A stretch of DNA of 64,000 bases from Massilia terrae (GTDB lineage Bacteria; Pseudomonadota; Gammaproteobacteria; Burkholderiales; Burkholderiaceae_D). Location of the stretch: the NCBI RefSeq assembly GCF_024753145.1, contig NZ_JANUGU010000001.1:62001-126000 (forward strand). Reading direction: 5' to 3'. Positions 57,205 through 64,000 of this stretch are shown piece after piece. The position numbers and the translations under genes were made by a program. The notes beneath the pieces were generated by a model that had not been told where the DNA came from, made no database searches, and saw nothing but the letters and a program-made list of their open reading frames with translations. Within the stretch, counting starts at the first letter, position 1; each line of letters opens with the position of its first letter.

Positions 57205-57434
57205 GATATTTTTTACAACATCCCCGCCATTCCCGCGATCGTGTCGCCCAGTCCGGTTTTTATGCAGTTCGTCGCATTCACGGCGCATGGCGCAGGCCGC
57301 CGGGATAGAGTGCGGTCATCGCCGCTGGCTTTGAAATTACATTTGGTTAATAATTTTGTGGCAAGTCGCATTGCTTTGCTGCTACTGTATGCGCCGCTGT
57401 TGGCAGCGCACTTGAACAAGTATTGGAGATTCAC

Positions 57435-58220
57435 GTGAACAAGTTCCTCAAGTTCGGTTTGATGGCCGCCGCTTTCTGTTGCTTCGTCGAGCCTGCCTCG
57501 GCGGCTTCGGACGTGGTCAGCGAAACCCGGCCGCTCGATCCGCACATCGTGCGCGTCAAGGTCGACGGCATCGTCGAGGTGGTGGTGCGGCAGGGCAGCC
57601 CGGCGGCGATGACGGTGCGCGGCGACCGCAACTGGATCGCGCGCACCAGCACCAGCCAGCGCGGCGACACCCTGAACATCGGCACCGAAGCGCGGGCCGG
57701 CGCCCTGCACGAACGCTTCATGATGCGCGAATCGTCCCAACTGCGGGTGGAACTGACGCTGCCGGCCCTGCGCGAGGTGTCGGCCGACAGCATCGGCACC
57801 ACCACCGTGGTCGGCTTCGAGGGCGACGAGCTGGACCTGAGCCACGAGGGCGCCGGCCAGATGGTCGTGCAGTGCAACTACAAGCGGGTCTCGGCCAAGC
57901 TGGGCGGCATCGGCAGCATGGTGATCAAGGGCCTGAGCAGCGAAGGCGTCGATTTGGACGTGAGCGGCGCCGGCTCGGTCAGCCTGGTCGGCCGCAGCAA
58001 GTGGCTGCGCGCGGACCTTGGCGGCATCGGCGGCCTGAATGCCCAGCAGTTCGCAGTAGACAACGTCGACCTGGAGCTGTCGGGCCTGGGCAATGCGATC
58101 GTGACGGCGCACCAGAACGCCAACCTGAACCTGTCGGGCATGGGTTCGGTGACGGTGTACGGCAAGCCGGCCAACCGCAAGCTGGTGATCGAGGGTCTGG
58201 GCAAGGTCAACTGGAAATAA
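57435..58220 (+). CDS. DUF2807 (GIN-domain) secreted beta-helix protein
   Basis: A 261-residue protein that appears to start at GTG 57435, since GGAG lies 6 bases upstream. A signal peptide ends near ASAASD. The body is the DUF2807 auto-transporter-head-like fold: VRVKVDGIVEVVVRQGSP, LPALREVSADSIGTTTVVGFEGDELDL, and repeated GLSSEGVDLDVSGAGSVSLVG and VDLELSGLGNAIVTAH units. It is likely periplasmic or surface-bound; the function is unknown. Confidence 0.85.
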   Translation: MNKFLKFGLMAAAFCCFVEPASAASDVVSETRPLDPHIVRVKVDGIVEVVVRQGSPAAMTVRGDRNWIARTSTSQRGDTLNIGTEARAGALHERFMMRESSQLRVELTLPALREVSADSIGTTTVVGFEGDELDLSHEGAGQMVVQCNYKRVSAKLGGIGSMVIKGLSSEGVDLDVSGAGSVSLVGRSKWLRADLGGIGGLNAQQFAVDNVDLELSGLGNAIVTAHQNANLNLSGMGSVTVYGKPANRKLVIEGLGKVNWK

Positions 58221-58278
58221 AAAGGGAACGCCGGACGCCGGCGTAGGGCAAGCGAAGAACCCGCATCCACACGAGACA

Positions 58279-58887
58279 ATGAGAAAACTATTCGTTGCGA
58301 TTGCATTCGCACTTGGACTGCATGCCAGCGCGCATGCGGGCCTGACAGAAGGGGCAGCGGCGTACAACGCGAAGAATTACGCGCTGGCGCTGAAAGAGAT
58401 CGTCCCGCTGGCCAAGGCCGGCAACCCCGACGCCGAGCAGCTGCTCGGCTTGATGTATTACATGGGCCGCGGCGTCGCGCGCGACTACAAGCTGGCCTTC
58501 GAGTGGAGCCACAAGGCGGCGCAGCAGGGCAGGGCCGATGCGCAGTATGTGACCGGCGCCATGTACTACAAGGGAAACGCGGTCCCGGCCGACGAGAAGC
58601 AGGCCGTGTACTGGTTCCGCAAGGCGGCCGAGCAGGGGCACGCGGACGCGCAGTATGCGCTCGGGCTGCTGTACCGCTACCACGTGGCCGGCATGCCGCA
58701 GGATGTGGTGATCGCCTACATGCTGTGGAACCTGTCGGCCGCCAACGGCCACGCCAACGCCGCCAACCAGCGCGCGGCGGTGGCCAAGCAGATGAGCCAG
58801 GAGCAGATCGAGGAAGCGCAAGCCTTGTCGCGCAACTGGAAGGTGGGCACGCCGCTGCCGGGGCAGTCGAAGACCGGGGCGCAGTAA
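58279..58887 (+). CDS. Sel1-repeat (TPR-like) secreted protein
   Basis: A 202-residue protein with a signal peptide ending SAHAG and about four Sel1 repeats: AEQLLGLMYYMGRGVARDYKLAFEWSHKAAQQG, AQYVTGAMYYKGNAVPADEKQAVYWFRKAAEQG, AQYALGLLYRYHVAGMPQDVVIAYMLWNLSAANG. Such proteins scaffold other proteins in the envelope. The gene is 58 bases after DUF2807 and could be co-transcribed. An inverted-repeat element begins 13 bases after its stop. Confidence 0.88.
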   Translation: MRKLFVAIAFALGLHASAHAGLTEGAAAYNAKNYALALKEIVPLAKAGNPDAEQLLGLMYYMGRGVARDYKLAFEWSHKAAQQGRADAQYVTGAMYYKGNAVPADEKQAVYWFRKAAEQGHADAQYALGLLYRYHVAGMPQDVVIAYMLWNLSAANGHANAANQRAAVAKQMSQEQIEEAQALSRNWKVGTPLPGQSKTGAQ

Positions 58888-58900
58888 CTCCACCCCAACA

Positions 58901-59015
58901 TGGGGTCAGGTCGTCCAAACAATCAAAAGTGCGCGCAAGAACTCTTGTATCTTGCACGTTTTGACCCTGGAAGTGGCTGGACTGGAATTTTGATTCATTG
59001 GACGACCTGACCCCA
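58901..59015. mobile_element. 115-bp inverted-repeat element (MITE- or REP-like)
   Basis: TGGGGTCAGGTCGTCCAA (58901-58918) and TTGGACGACCTGACCCCA (58998-59015) are a perfect 18-base inverted repeat. Just inside, AATCAAAA and TTTTGATT extend the pairing, and a GTGC...GCAAGA/TCTTGCAC stem sits in the middle. GGGGTCAGGTC ends recall repeats mobilised by REP-associated transposases. No gene is inside, so it would be non-autonomous. No target duplication is obvious. Confidence 0.8.
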
Positions 59016-59024
59016 GACGTTTTC

Positions 59025-60260
59025 TTAGTGTTTGGCGCCCGAAGCCGCCCCAAACAACTCCAGCGGCACCGCATTCCCCATCGTCTCGTATCCGTGGTCG
59101 TTCGGATGCAGGTGATCCCCGCTGTCGTATGCCGCCGCCATCCGCCCGGGATGCGCCGGGTCGCGCGTAACGAGGTCGAAGTCGATCACGCCATCGAACT
59201 CGCGGCCATTGCGGATCCATTCGTTGACCGCCGTGCGCACCGCTTCCTTCGCCGGTGAATAGTACTTGGCGCCCTCGAACGGCGTCAGCGTCGCGCCGTA
59301 GATGGCGATGCCTCTCTCGTGCGCGCGGCCGATCAGCTGGCGGTAGCCGGTGATCAGCTCCTGCGCGCTGATCGGCTCTTCGTTCGGACTGTTGCCGATA
59401 TCGTTGATCCCCACCATCAGCGTCATGTAGCGCACGCCCGCCGTGGCCAGCACGTCGCGGTCGAAGCGTTCCAGCGCACTGCGGCCGGCGAGCGAACCTT
59501 CCGGCGGATTGCTGACCAGGCGGTTGCCGCTGATGCCGCGGTTGACCACACCCAGGTTCGCGCCTTGCAGGCGTTTGGCCAGCCAGTCCGGCCAGCGGTT
59601 GACGGTGTCGGGCGTGCTGCGGGTGCCGTCGGTGATCGAATCGCCGAGGGTGACGATGGCCGCGCCGCCGCTGTCGACATCGACCTCGGTCAGGAAGGGC
59701 CACGAGCCGATCTTGTGCTGCACCGGCAGCGTTTCCGCGGCGGCGAAATCGCCGGTCTCCGACACGTAGTTGGTCTGGCTGGCCGTGCTGTGGATAGTGG
59801 TCGCGCCGGCAACCTCCGGCAGGTACACGCTCACCGCGAGATCGGCGCGGGCCGCAAGGTCCAGGTCCACCGGATCGGACAGCGCTGGCGCGCCGGGCGG
59901 GATGACGATCGACGCCGCGCCGCCGAAGGTCAGCGCGCGGTCGCTGCCGGGCACGATGTCGGCGCCGGCCTTGCGCAGCGCGACGTGGGCGCCGCCGATG
60001 CGCAGCGGCGTGCCGCCCATCTCGTTCGAGAGCCGCACCCGCACGCGCTTGCCGCCGAGGCTGGTGTGCACGATCATGCGCAGCGTCTGGTTGCTGAAGG
60101 TCTTGGCGCCGGCCGGCAGGGGCGGGCCGCCCGCTCCCGCGCCCCAGGTCCCGGTCCAGTGTTCGGCGGTCCAGGACTGGGCCAGGGCGGGCTGCGGCGG
60201 GAAGGCCAGCGTGGCGGCCAGGGCTGCGCCGGCAAGCATGCCGGTGAACGGCAATTTCAT
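59025..60260 (-). CDS. SGNH/GDSL-family secreted hydrolase
   Basis: A 411-residue secreted esterase begun at MKLPFTGMLAGAALAATLA behind GAGGAGA. Signal peptide to about residue 27 (PALAQS). An N-terminal beta domain (SNQTLRMIVHTSLGGKRVRVRLSNE) precedes the SGNH core: block I VTLGDSITDG (Ser), block II GISGNRL (Gly/Asn), block III GINDIGN, block V SGDHLHPNDHGY (Asp, His). Probably removes acyl groups from a carbohydrate; the substrate is not determinable. Confidence 0.92.
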   Translation of the reverse strand: MKLPFTGMLAGAALAATLAFPPQPALAQSWTAEHWTGTWGAGAGGPPLPAGAKTFSNQTLRMIVHTSLGGKRVRVRLSNEMGGTPLRIGGAHVALRKAGADIVPGSDRALTFGGAASIVIPPGAPALSDPVDLDLAARADLAVSVYLPEVAGATTIHSTASQTNYVSETGDFAAAETLPVQHKIGSWPFLTEVDVDSGGAAIVTLGDSITDGTRSTPDTVNRWPDWLAKRLQGANLGVVNRGISGNRLVSNPPEGSLAGRSALERFDRDVLATAGVRYMTLMVGINDIGNSPNEEPISAQELITGYRQLIGRAHERGIAIYGATLTPFEGAKYYSPAKEAVRTAVNEWIRNGREFDGVIDFDLVTRDPAHPGRMAAAYDSGDHLHPNDHGYETMGNAVPLELFGAASGAKH

Positions 60261-60384
60261 GTTGTCTCCTCGGTCTGGTTGGTGGCAGCGTTGCGGGAAG
60301 TATGCATCAGTTGCCACAAGTGGTGCCCCTGCCGACCACGAATGCGCAAGCGATTGAGCGGCGGCCCGCTCCGGGCCCGCGGCG

Positions 60385-60390
60385 TATAAT
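60385..60390 (+). promoter_or_regulatory. -10 box TATAAT before the quinone oxidoreductase gene
   Basis: A perfect TATAAT 28 bases before the ATG at 60418. No matching -35 at 16-18 bases. Confidence 0.4.
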
Positions 60391-60417
60391 TGTGTTTTTC
60401 TCAACAGGAGCTTTCCC

Positions 60418-61398
60418 ATGCGTGCCATCGAAATTACGCGCCCGGGACAGCCCGAGGTGCTGCAGCTGTGCGAGCGCCCGGTCCCGGAGCTCAAGAGCGG
60501 CGAAGTCCTGATCAAGGTGCATGCCGCCGGCATCAACCGGCCTGACGTGCTGCAGCGGCTCGGCCACTACCCGGTGCCGCCGGGCGCCTCCGACCTGCCG
60601 GGCCTGGAGGTGGCGGGCGAAATCGTCGGTGGCGACCTGTCCGGCAGCCCGTTCAAGCAGGGCGACATGGTGTGCGCGCTGGTACAGGGCGGGGGGTATG
60701 CCGAGTTTTGTGCGGCCCCGCTGGCGCAGTGCCTGCCGATGCCGGCCGGGCTGAGCGCGGTACAAGCAGCCTCGCTGCCGGAAACCTTCTTCACGGTGTG
60801 GAGCAATGTGTTCGACCGTTCCAACCTGTCCGAGGGCGAGACGCTGCTGGTGCAGGGCGGCACCTCGGGCATCGGCGTGACCGCGATCCAGATGGCGTCG
60901 GCGCTCGGCCACACGGTCTACGCGACCGCCGGCACCGACGACAAGTGCCGCGCCTGCGAATCGCTGGGCGCGGCGCGCGGCATCAATTACAAGACCGAGG
61001 ACTTCGTGGCCGTGGTCAAGGAGCTGACCGGCGGGAAGGGCGTCGACGTGGTGCTGGACATGGTGGCCGGCCCCTACGTGGCGCGCGAGATTTCCTGCCT
61101 GGCCGACGACGGCCGCATCGCGCTGATCGCCTTGCTGGGCGGCGCCAAGGCCGAGGTCGACCTGGGCCAGGTGCTGCGCCGCCGCCTGTCGATCAGCGGC
61201 TCGACCCTGCGCCCGCGCCCGGTGGCCTTCAAGGGCCGCATCGCCCAGAGCCTGCGCGAGCGGGTGTGGCCGCTGATCGAGCAGGGCAGGATCAAGCCCG
61301 TGATCTACAAGACCTTCAGGCTGGACGAGGCCGCGCAGGCGCACGCGCTGATGGAGACCAGCACCCACGTCGGCAAGATCGTGCTCGAAGTCGTGTAA
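60418..61398 (+). CDS. NAD(P)H quinone oxidoreductase, zinc-free MDR (PIG3-like)
   Basis: A 326-residue medium-chain reductase. N-terminal GroES-like domain (MRAIEITRPGQPEVLQLCERPVPE, AAGINRPDVLQRLGHYP), then a Rossmann domain with LVQGGTSGIGVTAIQMASALGHTVYAT. Zinc-ligand cysteines are absent, and the YPVPPGASDLPGLEVAGEI stretch fits the PIG3/TP53I3-like quinone oxidoreductase branch. It reduces quinones with NADPH. A small hairpin follows, then tpiA. Confidence 0.9.
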   Translation: MRAIEITRPGQPEVLQLCERPVPELKSGEVLIKVHAAGINRPDVLQRLGHYPVPPGASDLPGLEVAGEIVGGDLSGSPFKQGDMVCALVQGGGYAEFCAAPLAQCLPMPAGLSAVQAASLPETFFTVWSNVFDRSNLSEGETLLVQGGTSGIGVTAIQMASALGHTVYATAGTDDKCRACESLGAARGINYKTEDFVAVVKELTGGKGVDVVLDMVAGPYVAREISCLADDGRIALIALLGGAKAEVDLGQVLRRRLSISGSTLRPRPVAFKGRIAQSLRERVWPLIEQGRIKPVIYKTFRLDEAAQAHALMETSTHVGKIVLEVV

Positions 61399-61422
61399 TC
61401 GATACCTTCGTTTACAAGTTAC

Positions 61423-61451
61423 CGTCGTTCTCGGCAGTGCCGGGAACGACG
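61423..61451. repeat. REP-like single hairpin
   Basis: CGTCGTTCTCGGCAGTGCCG and GGGAACGACG form one hairpin half of the family seen at 11804 and elsewhere. It lies 25 bases after the quinone oxidoreductase stop, where it could act as a stop signal. Confidence 0.75.
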
Positions 61452-61503
61452 ATGACGATATAGCGAACCCGAGCGAACAATCACCATCTTGCCCGCCCCT
61501 TGT

Positions 61504-61537
61504 TTGACCGTAACATCAACGACCGCTAAAATAGCGG
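61504..61537 (+). promoter_or_regulatory. Sigma-70 promoter of tpiA with overlapping palindrome
   Basis: TTGACC (61504-61509), 17-base spacer, TAAAAT (61527-61532). The -10 lies inside the perfect palindrome CCGCTA-AAA-TAGCGG (61523-61537), a possible operator. The ATG of tpiA is 22 bases beyond it. Confidence 0.75.
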
Positions 61538-61558
61538 GTTATTTGACTGTGGGGTTCT

Positions 61559-62305
61559 ATGCGTCCCAAACTGGTCGTAGGCAACTGGAAAATGAACGGC
61601 AGCCTTGCCGCCAACGCTGATCTGCTCGCGGGCATCGTCGCGGGACTGGGCAATGCGAAGGCCGCTTGCGCCGTGTGCGCGCCCGCGCCATACCTGTTCC
61701 AGTGCCAACAGCTCCTGGCCGGCACGCCGGTCGCCTGGGGTGCCCAGGATGTGTCGGAACATGCGTCCGGCGCCTACACAGGCGAGGCCTCGGCCGCCAT
61801 GCTGGCCGATTTCGCCTGCCGCTACGTCATCGTCGGCCACTCCGAGCGCCGCGCCTACCATGGCGAGAGCAACGAGCTGGTGGCCCGCAAGACCGTGGCC
61901 GCGCTCAAGGCCGGCCTGACCCCGATCGTCTGCGTCGGCGAAACCCTGGGGCAGCGCGAAGCGGGGCAGACCGCCGCCGTCGTCGGCGCCCAGCTGGCCG
62001 CCGTGCTGGAGCTGCTGGATGCCGCGCAGGCGAAGGGCATCGTGGTCGCCTACGAACCCGTGTGGGCGATCGGCACCGGCAAGACCGCGACCCCGGACAT
62101 GGCCCAGGAAGTGCACGCCCAGCTGCGCGCCCAGCTCAAGGAGCGCATCGGCGGCGCGGCCGAGGAAATCAATATCCTGTACGGCGGCAGCATGAAGCCG
62201 GATAATGCCGCAGACCTCATGTCCCGCCAGGACATCGATGGCGGGCTGATCGGCGGCGCCTCCCTCAAGGCAGCCGATTTCCTCGCCATCATCAAGGCCG
62301 CCTGA
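61559..62305 (+). CDS. tpiA: Triose-phosphate isomerase
   Basis: A 248-residue TIM-barrel enzyme of glycolysis. Catalytic residues are Lys11 (VGNWKMNG), His in [12 protein letters not shown], and Glu in [16 protein letters not shown]. The phosphate-binding [13 protein letters not shown] and [13 protein letters not shown] segments are normal. It is followed 53 bases later by secG, an order shared by many beta-proteobacteria. Confidence 0.98.
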   Translation: MRPKLVVGNWKMNGSLAANADLLAGIVAGLGNAKAACAVCAPAPYLFQCQQLLAGTPVAWGAQDVSEHASGAYTGEASAAMLADFACRYVIVGHSERRAYHGESNELVARKTVAALKAGLTPIVCVGETLGQREAGQTAAVVGAQLAAVLELLDAAQAKGIVVAYEPVWAIGTGKTATPDMAQEVHAQLRAQLKERIGGAAEEINILYGGSMKPDNAADLMSRQDIDGGLIGGASLKAADFLAIIKAA

Positions 62306-62358
62306 ATCGGCGGTCTGAAAAGAATTCGAAACCCCGTTAAACTTGGAATGGAATTGTA

Positions 62359-62781
62359 ATGAGCACCTTGTTCAATCTGATTATCGTCGTACAGGTTCTC
62401 TCCGCCCTGGCCATCGTCGGCCTCGTGCTGATGCAGCATGGTAAGGGCGCGGACATGGGCGCGGCCTTCGGCTCGGGCGCGTCGGGCAGCCTGTTCGGCG
62501 CCACCGGTTCGTCGAACTTCCTGTCGAAGTCGACCGCGGTCGCGGCCGCCATTTTCTTTGCATGCACCCTGGCGCTGGCCCACTACGGCACCAGCGCACC
62601 GGCCGCCAGCGTCGACAATGGCGTGATGGGCCGTATCGCCGCCCCGGCGCCGGCCCCGGCCGCCCCGGCGGCTCCGGCCACCAACGCGGCAGCACCGGCC
62701 ACCAACCCAGCTCCGGCAGCCTCCGCCGAAGCCCCGGCGGCCAGCGCGCCGGCGCCCGCGAACCCGGCGCCGAAGAAGTAA
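62359..62781 (+). CDS. secG: Preprotein translocase subunit SecG
   Basis: A 140-residue protein with two membrane helices (FNLIIVVQVLSALAIVGLVLMQ and KSTAVAAAIFFACTLALAHYG) joined by the conserved GKGADMGAAFGSGASGSLFGATGSSNFLSK loop. The last 50 residues are an Ala/Pro-rich tail, as is common in this group. It assists SecYE in protein export. tRNA-Leu follows, as in E. coli. Confidence 0.96.
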   Translation: MSTLFNLIIVVQVLSALAIVGLVLMQHGKGADMGAAFGSGASGSLFGATGSSNFLSKSTAVAAAIFFACTLALAHYGTSAPAASVDNGVMGRIAAPAPAPAAPAAPATNAAAPATNPAPAASAEAPAASAPAPANPAPKK

Positions 62782-62894
62782 GCAGGCTTCTGTAAAGACT
62801 TAAAAATATTGAGAATTTGCGTATTTTTCCTCTCGCCAAGACAAATTGTGCATTGAAAAAAGGTGCTAAGGCAGGGTAAAATAGCAGTCTCACA

Positions 62895-62979
62895 GCCGAC
62901 GTGGTGAAATTGGTAGACACGCTATCTTGAGGGGGTAGTGGCGCAAGCTGTGCGAGTTCGAGTCTCGCCGTCGGCACCA
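62895..62979 (+). tRNA. tRNA-Leu (anticodon GAG)
   Basis: Acceptor GCCGACG pairs with CGTCGGC before A and the encoded CCA. D-arm TGGTGAAATTGGTAGACA, anticodon stem CTATC/GGTAG with loop TTGAGGG (anticodon GAG), long variable arm GTGGCGCAAGCTGT and TTCGAGTC T-loop. All features of a class II leucine tRNA are present. Same position (after secG) as E. coli leuU. Confidence 0.97.
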
Positions 62980-62988
62980 AGAATTCAG

Positions 62989-63037
62989 AAGCCAGCAAGG
63001 GCGCAAGAGCTTCGGCTCTGCCTAAGCTGGCTTTTTT
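62989..63037 (+). terminator. Intrinsic terminator after tRNA-Leu
   Basis: AAGCCAGC (62989-62996) pairs with GCTGGCTT (63026-63033); inside is a second AGAGC-TTCG-GCTCT stem. A run of six T follows. Confidence 0.9.
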
Positions 63038-63148
63038 GCGAGGATCAGTCGTTCGATCCTGGTGGCAGGGCACAAAGCCAGGATTGCGCGATACGGCGCT
63101 GCAGCTATGCAGCAGTTTCATCAACCGATCGTTCAAACAGGCTTCACA

Positions 63149-63508
63149 GTGAACCTCGAAAATTACTTCCCCGTTCTGCTCTTCATCCTCGTCGGTGCCG
63201 GTGTCGGCATCGCGCCGCAGGTGCTTGGCCGCCTGCTCGCGCCGCATCGTCCCGATGCCGCCAAACTGTCCCCGTATGAGTGCGGTTTCGAAGCCTTCGA
63301 AGACGCGCGCATGAAGTTCGACGTGCGCTACTACCTGGTGGCGATCCTGTTTATTTTGTTTGACCTGGAAACGGCATTCTTCTTCCCGTGGGGCGTCGCC
63401 ATGCGCGACCTGGGTTGGCCGGCGTTCGTGACGATGCTGGTCTTCATCGCCGAATTCGTGGTCGGTTTTTGGTACATCTGGAAGAAAGGTGCCCTTGATT
63501 GGGAATGA
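63149..63508 (+). CDS. nuoA: NADH-quinone oxidoreductase subunit A
   Basis: A 119-residue membrane subunit of complex I, the usual length when begun at GTG 63149 ([22 protein letters not shown]). The conserved [43 protein letters not shown] is complete; the Cys of YECG is in the quinone-site loop. Three membrane helices. The longer frame upstream to 63062 is not conserved. First gene of the nuo operon; nuoB begins three bases after its stop. Confidence 0.96.
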   Translation: MNLENYFPVLLFILVGAGVGIAPQVLGRLLAPHRPDAAKLSPYECGFEAFEDARMKFDVRYYLVAILFILFDLETAFFFPWGVAMRDLGWPAFVTMLVFIAEFVVGFWYIWKKGALDWE

Positions 63509-63511
63509 GCC

Positions 63512-63988
63512 ATGTCTATTGAAGGCGTATTAAACGAAGGGTTTGTCACCACCACCGCTGACAAGCTGATCAACTGGGCCCGTACCGGCTCGATGTGGCC
63601 GATGACCTTCGGCCTGGCCTGCTGCGCAGTCGAGATGATGCACGCGGGCGCCGCCCGTTACGACCTCGACCGCTTCGGCGTCGTGTTCCGCCCGTCCCCG
63701 CGCCAGTCCGACGTGATGATCGTGGCCGGCACCCTGTGCAACAAGATGGCCCCGGCCCTGCGCAAGGTGTACGACCAGATGGCCGAGCCGCGCTGGGTCA
63801 TCTCGATGGGTTCCTGCGCCAACGGCGGCGGCTACTATCACTATTCCTACTCGGTGGTGCGCGGCTGCGACCGCATCGTCCCGGTCGACGTCTACGTCCC
63901 GGGCTGCCCGCCGACTGCGGAAGCCCTGCTGTACGGCATCATCCAGCTGCAGAACAAGATCAAGCGCACCAACACCATCGCGCGCTAA
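63512..63988 (+). CDS. nuoB: NADH-quinone oxidoreductase subunit B
   Basis: A 158-residue subunit holding cluster N2, the last cluster before quinone. The ligand cysteines are in [33 protein letters not shown] and [14 protein letters not shown]. Complete in the window; nuoC would follow beyond base 64000. Confidence 0.98.
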   Translation: MSIEGVLNEGFVTTTADKLINWARTGSMWPMTFGLACCAVEMMHAGAARYDLDRFGVVFRPSPRQSDVMIVAGTLCNKMAPALRKVYDQMAEPRWVISMGSCANGGGYYHYSYSVVRGCDRIVPVDVYVPGCPPTAEALLYGIIQLQNKIKRTNTIAR

Positions 63989-64000
63989 CCAGCGATTTTC

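Noticed and set aside
54545..57334. A 929-codon open frame antisense to the M16 peptidases
   Set aside because: Same cause: the opposite strand of two well-supported peptidase genes with intact motifs.
63055..63083. ATCCTGG/CCAGGAT hairpin before nuoA as a riboswitch
   Set aside because: Only seven pairs and no further structure; not enough to support a call.

Overview
The window comes from a GC-rich betaproteobacterium of the Burkholderiales, most likely Oxalobacteraceae (Massilia/Telluria/Duganella-like). The grounds are gene content and order: iscR-iscS-iscU-iscA-hscB-hscA-fdx-iscX, ilvI-ilvH-ilvC followed by pssA and leuA, rpsO-pnp, tpiA-secG-tRNA-Leu(GAG)-nuoA-nuoB, and the beta-type set sigma factor/DUF3619/DUF3106/RDD. 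The genus is inference; no rRNA gene is present to settle it.

Layout. 1-6.6 kb: the tail of a radical SAM gene, a NadR-like P-loop ATPase, a degenerate tandem repeat, a ChaC-type cyclotransferase, a HAF-repeat protein, a LysR regulator divergent from an aromatic ring-cleavage pair (FAA hydrolase and maleylacetoacetate isomerase), and a uracil-DNA-glycosylase-like protein with an altered active site. 6.7-12.5 kb: the complete ISC iron-sulfur operon behind a near-perfect type-1 IscR operator. 12.4-15.1 kb: methyltransferase, threonine aldolase, pseudouridine-synthase-like protein. 15.2-17.5 kb (minus): sigma factor, DUF3619, DUF3106, RDD. 17.6-21.2 kb (plus): NTF2-like protein, ECF sigma factor, anti-sigma factor, DUF305 lipoprotein, YncE-type propeller. 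21.2-28.4 kb: branched-chain amino acid synthesis with pssA and a SIMPL protein. 28.5-31.3 kb: two cysteine-rich 18-residue-repeat lipoproteins either side of an S41 peptidase, plus a BamE-like lipoprotein. 31.4-34 kb: rpsO and pnp. 34.1-34.8 kb: a possible orphan toxin tail with an immunity-like partner.

34.9-54.1 kb is a surface and stress-signalling block. A NarL-type two-component pair runs convergently into a 13-gene Tad/Flp pilus operon (minus strand, two Flp pilins). Divergent from the Tad promoter region is an RsbR-RsbS-RsbT-SpoIIE/RsbX stressosome module, extended by a fused RsbT-like histidine kinase and a hybrid kinase. 54.2-64 kb: an M16 peptidase pair, DUF2807 and Sel1 proteins, an SGNH hydrolase, quinone oxidoreductase, tpiA, secG, tRNA-Leu and the start of the nuo operon.

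Several gene boundaries carry members of one dispersed REP-like inverted-repeat family (seven copies or remnants, with compensatory stem changes). A second, unrelated 115-bp inverted-repeat element lies at 58901-59015. The best candidates for something undescribed are the cysteine-repeat lipoprotein/S41 locus with its palindromic operator, the stressosome-Tad arrangement, and the glycosylase-like protein lacking the canonical catalytic residues.
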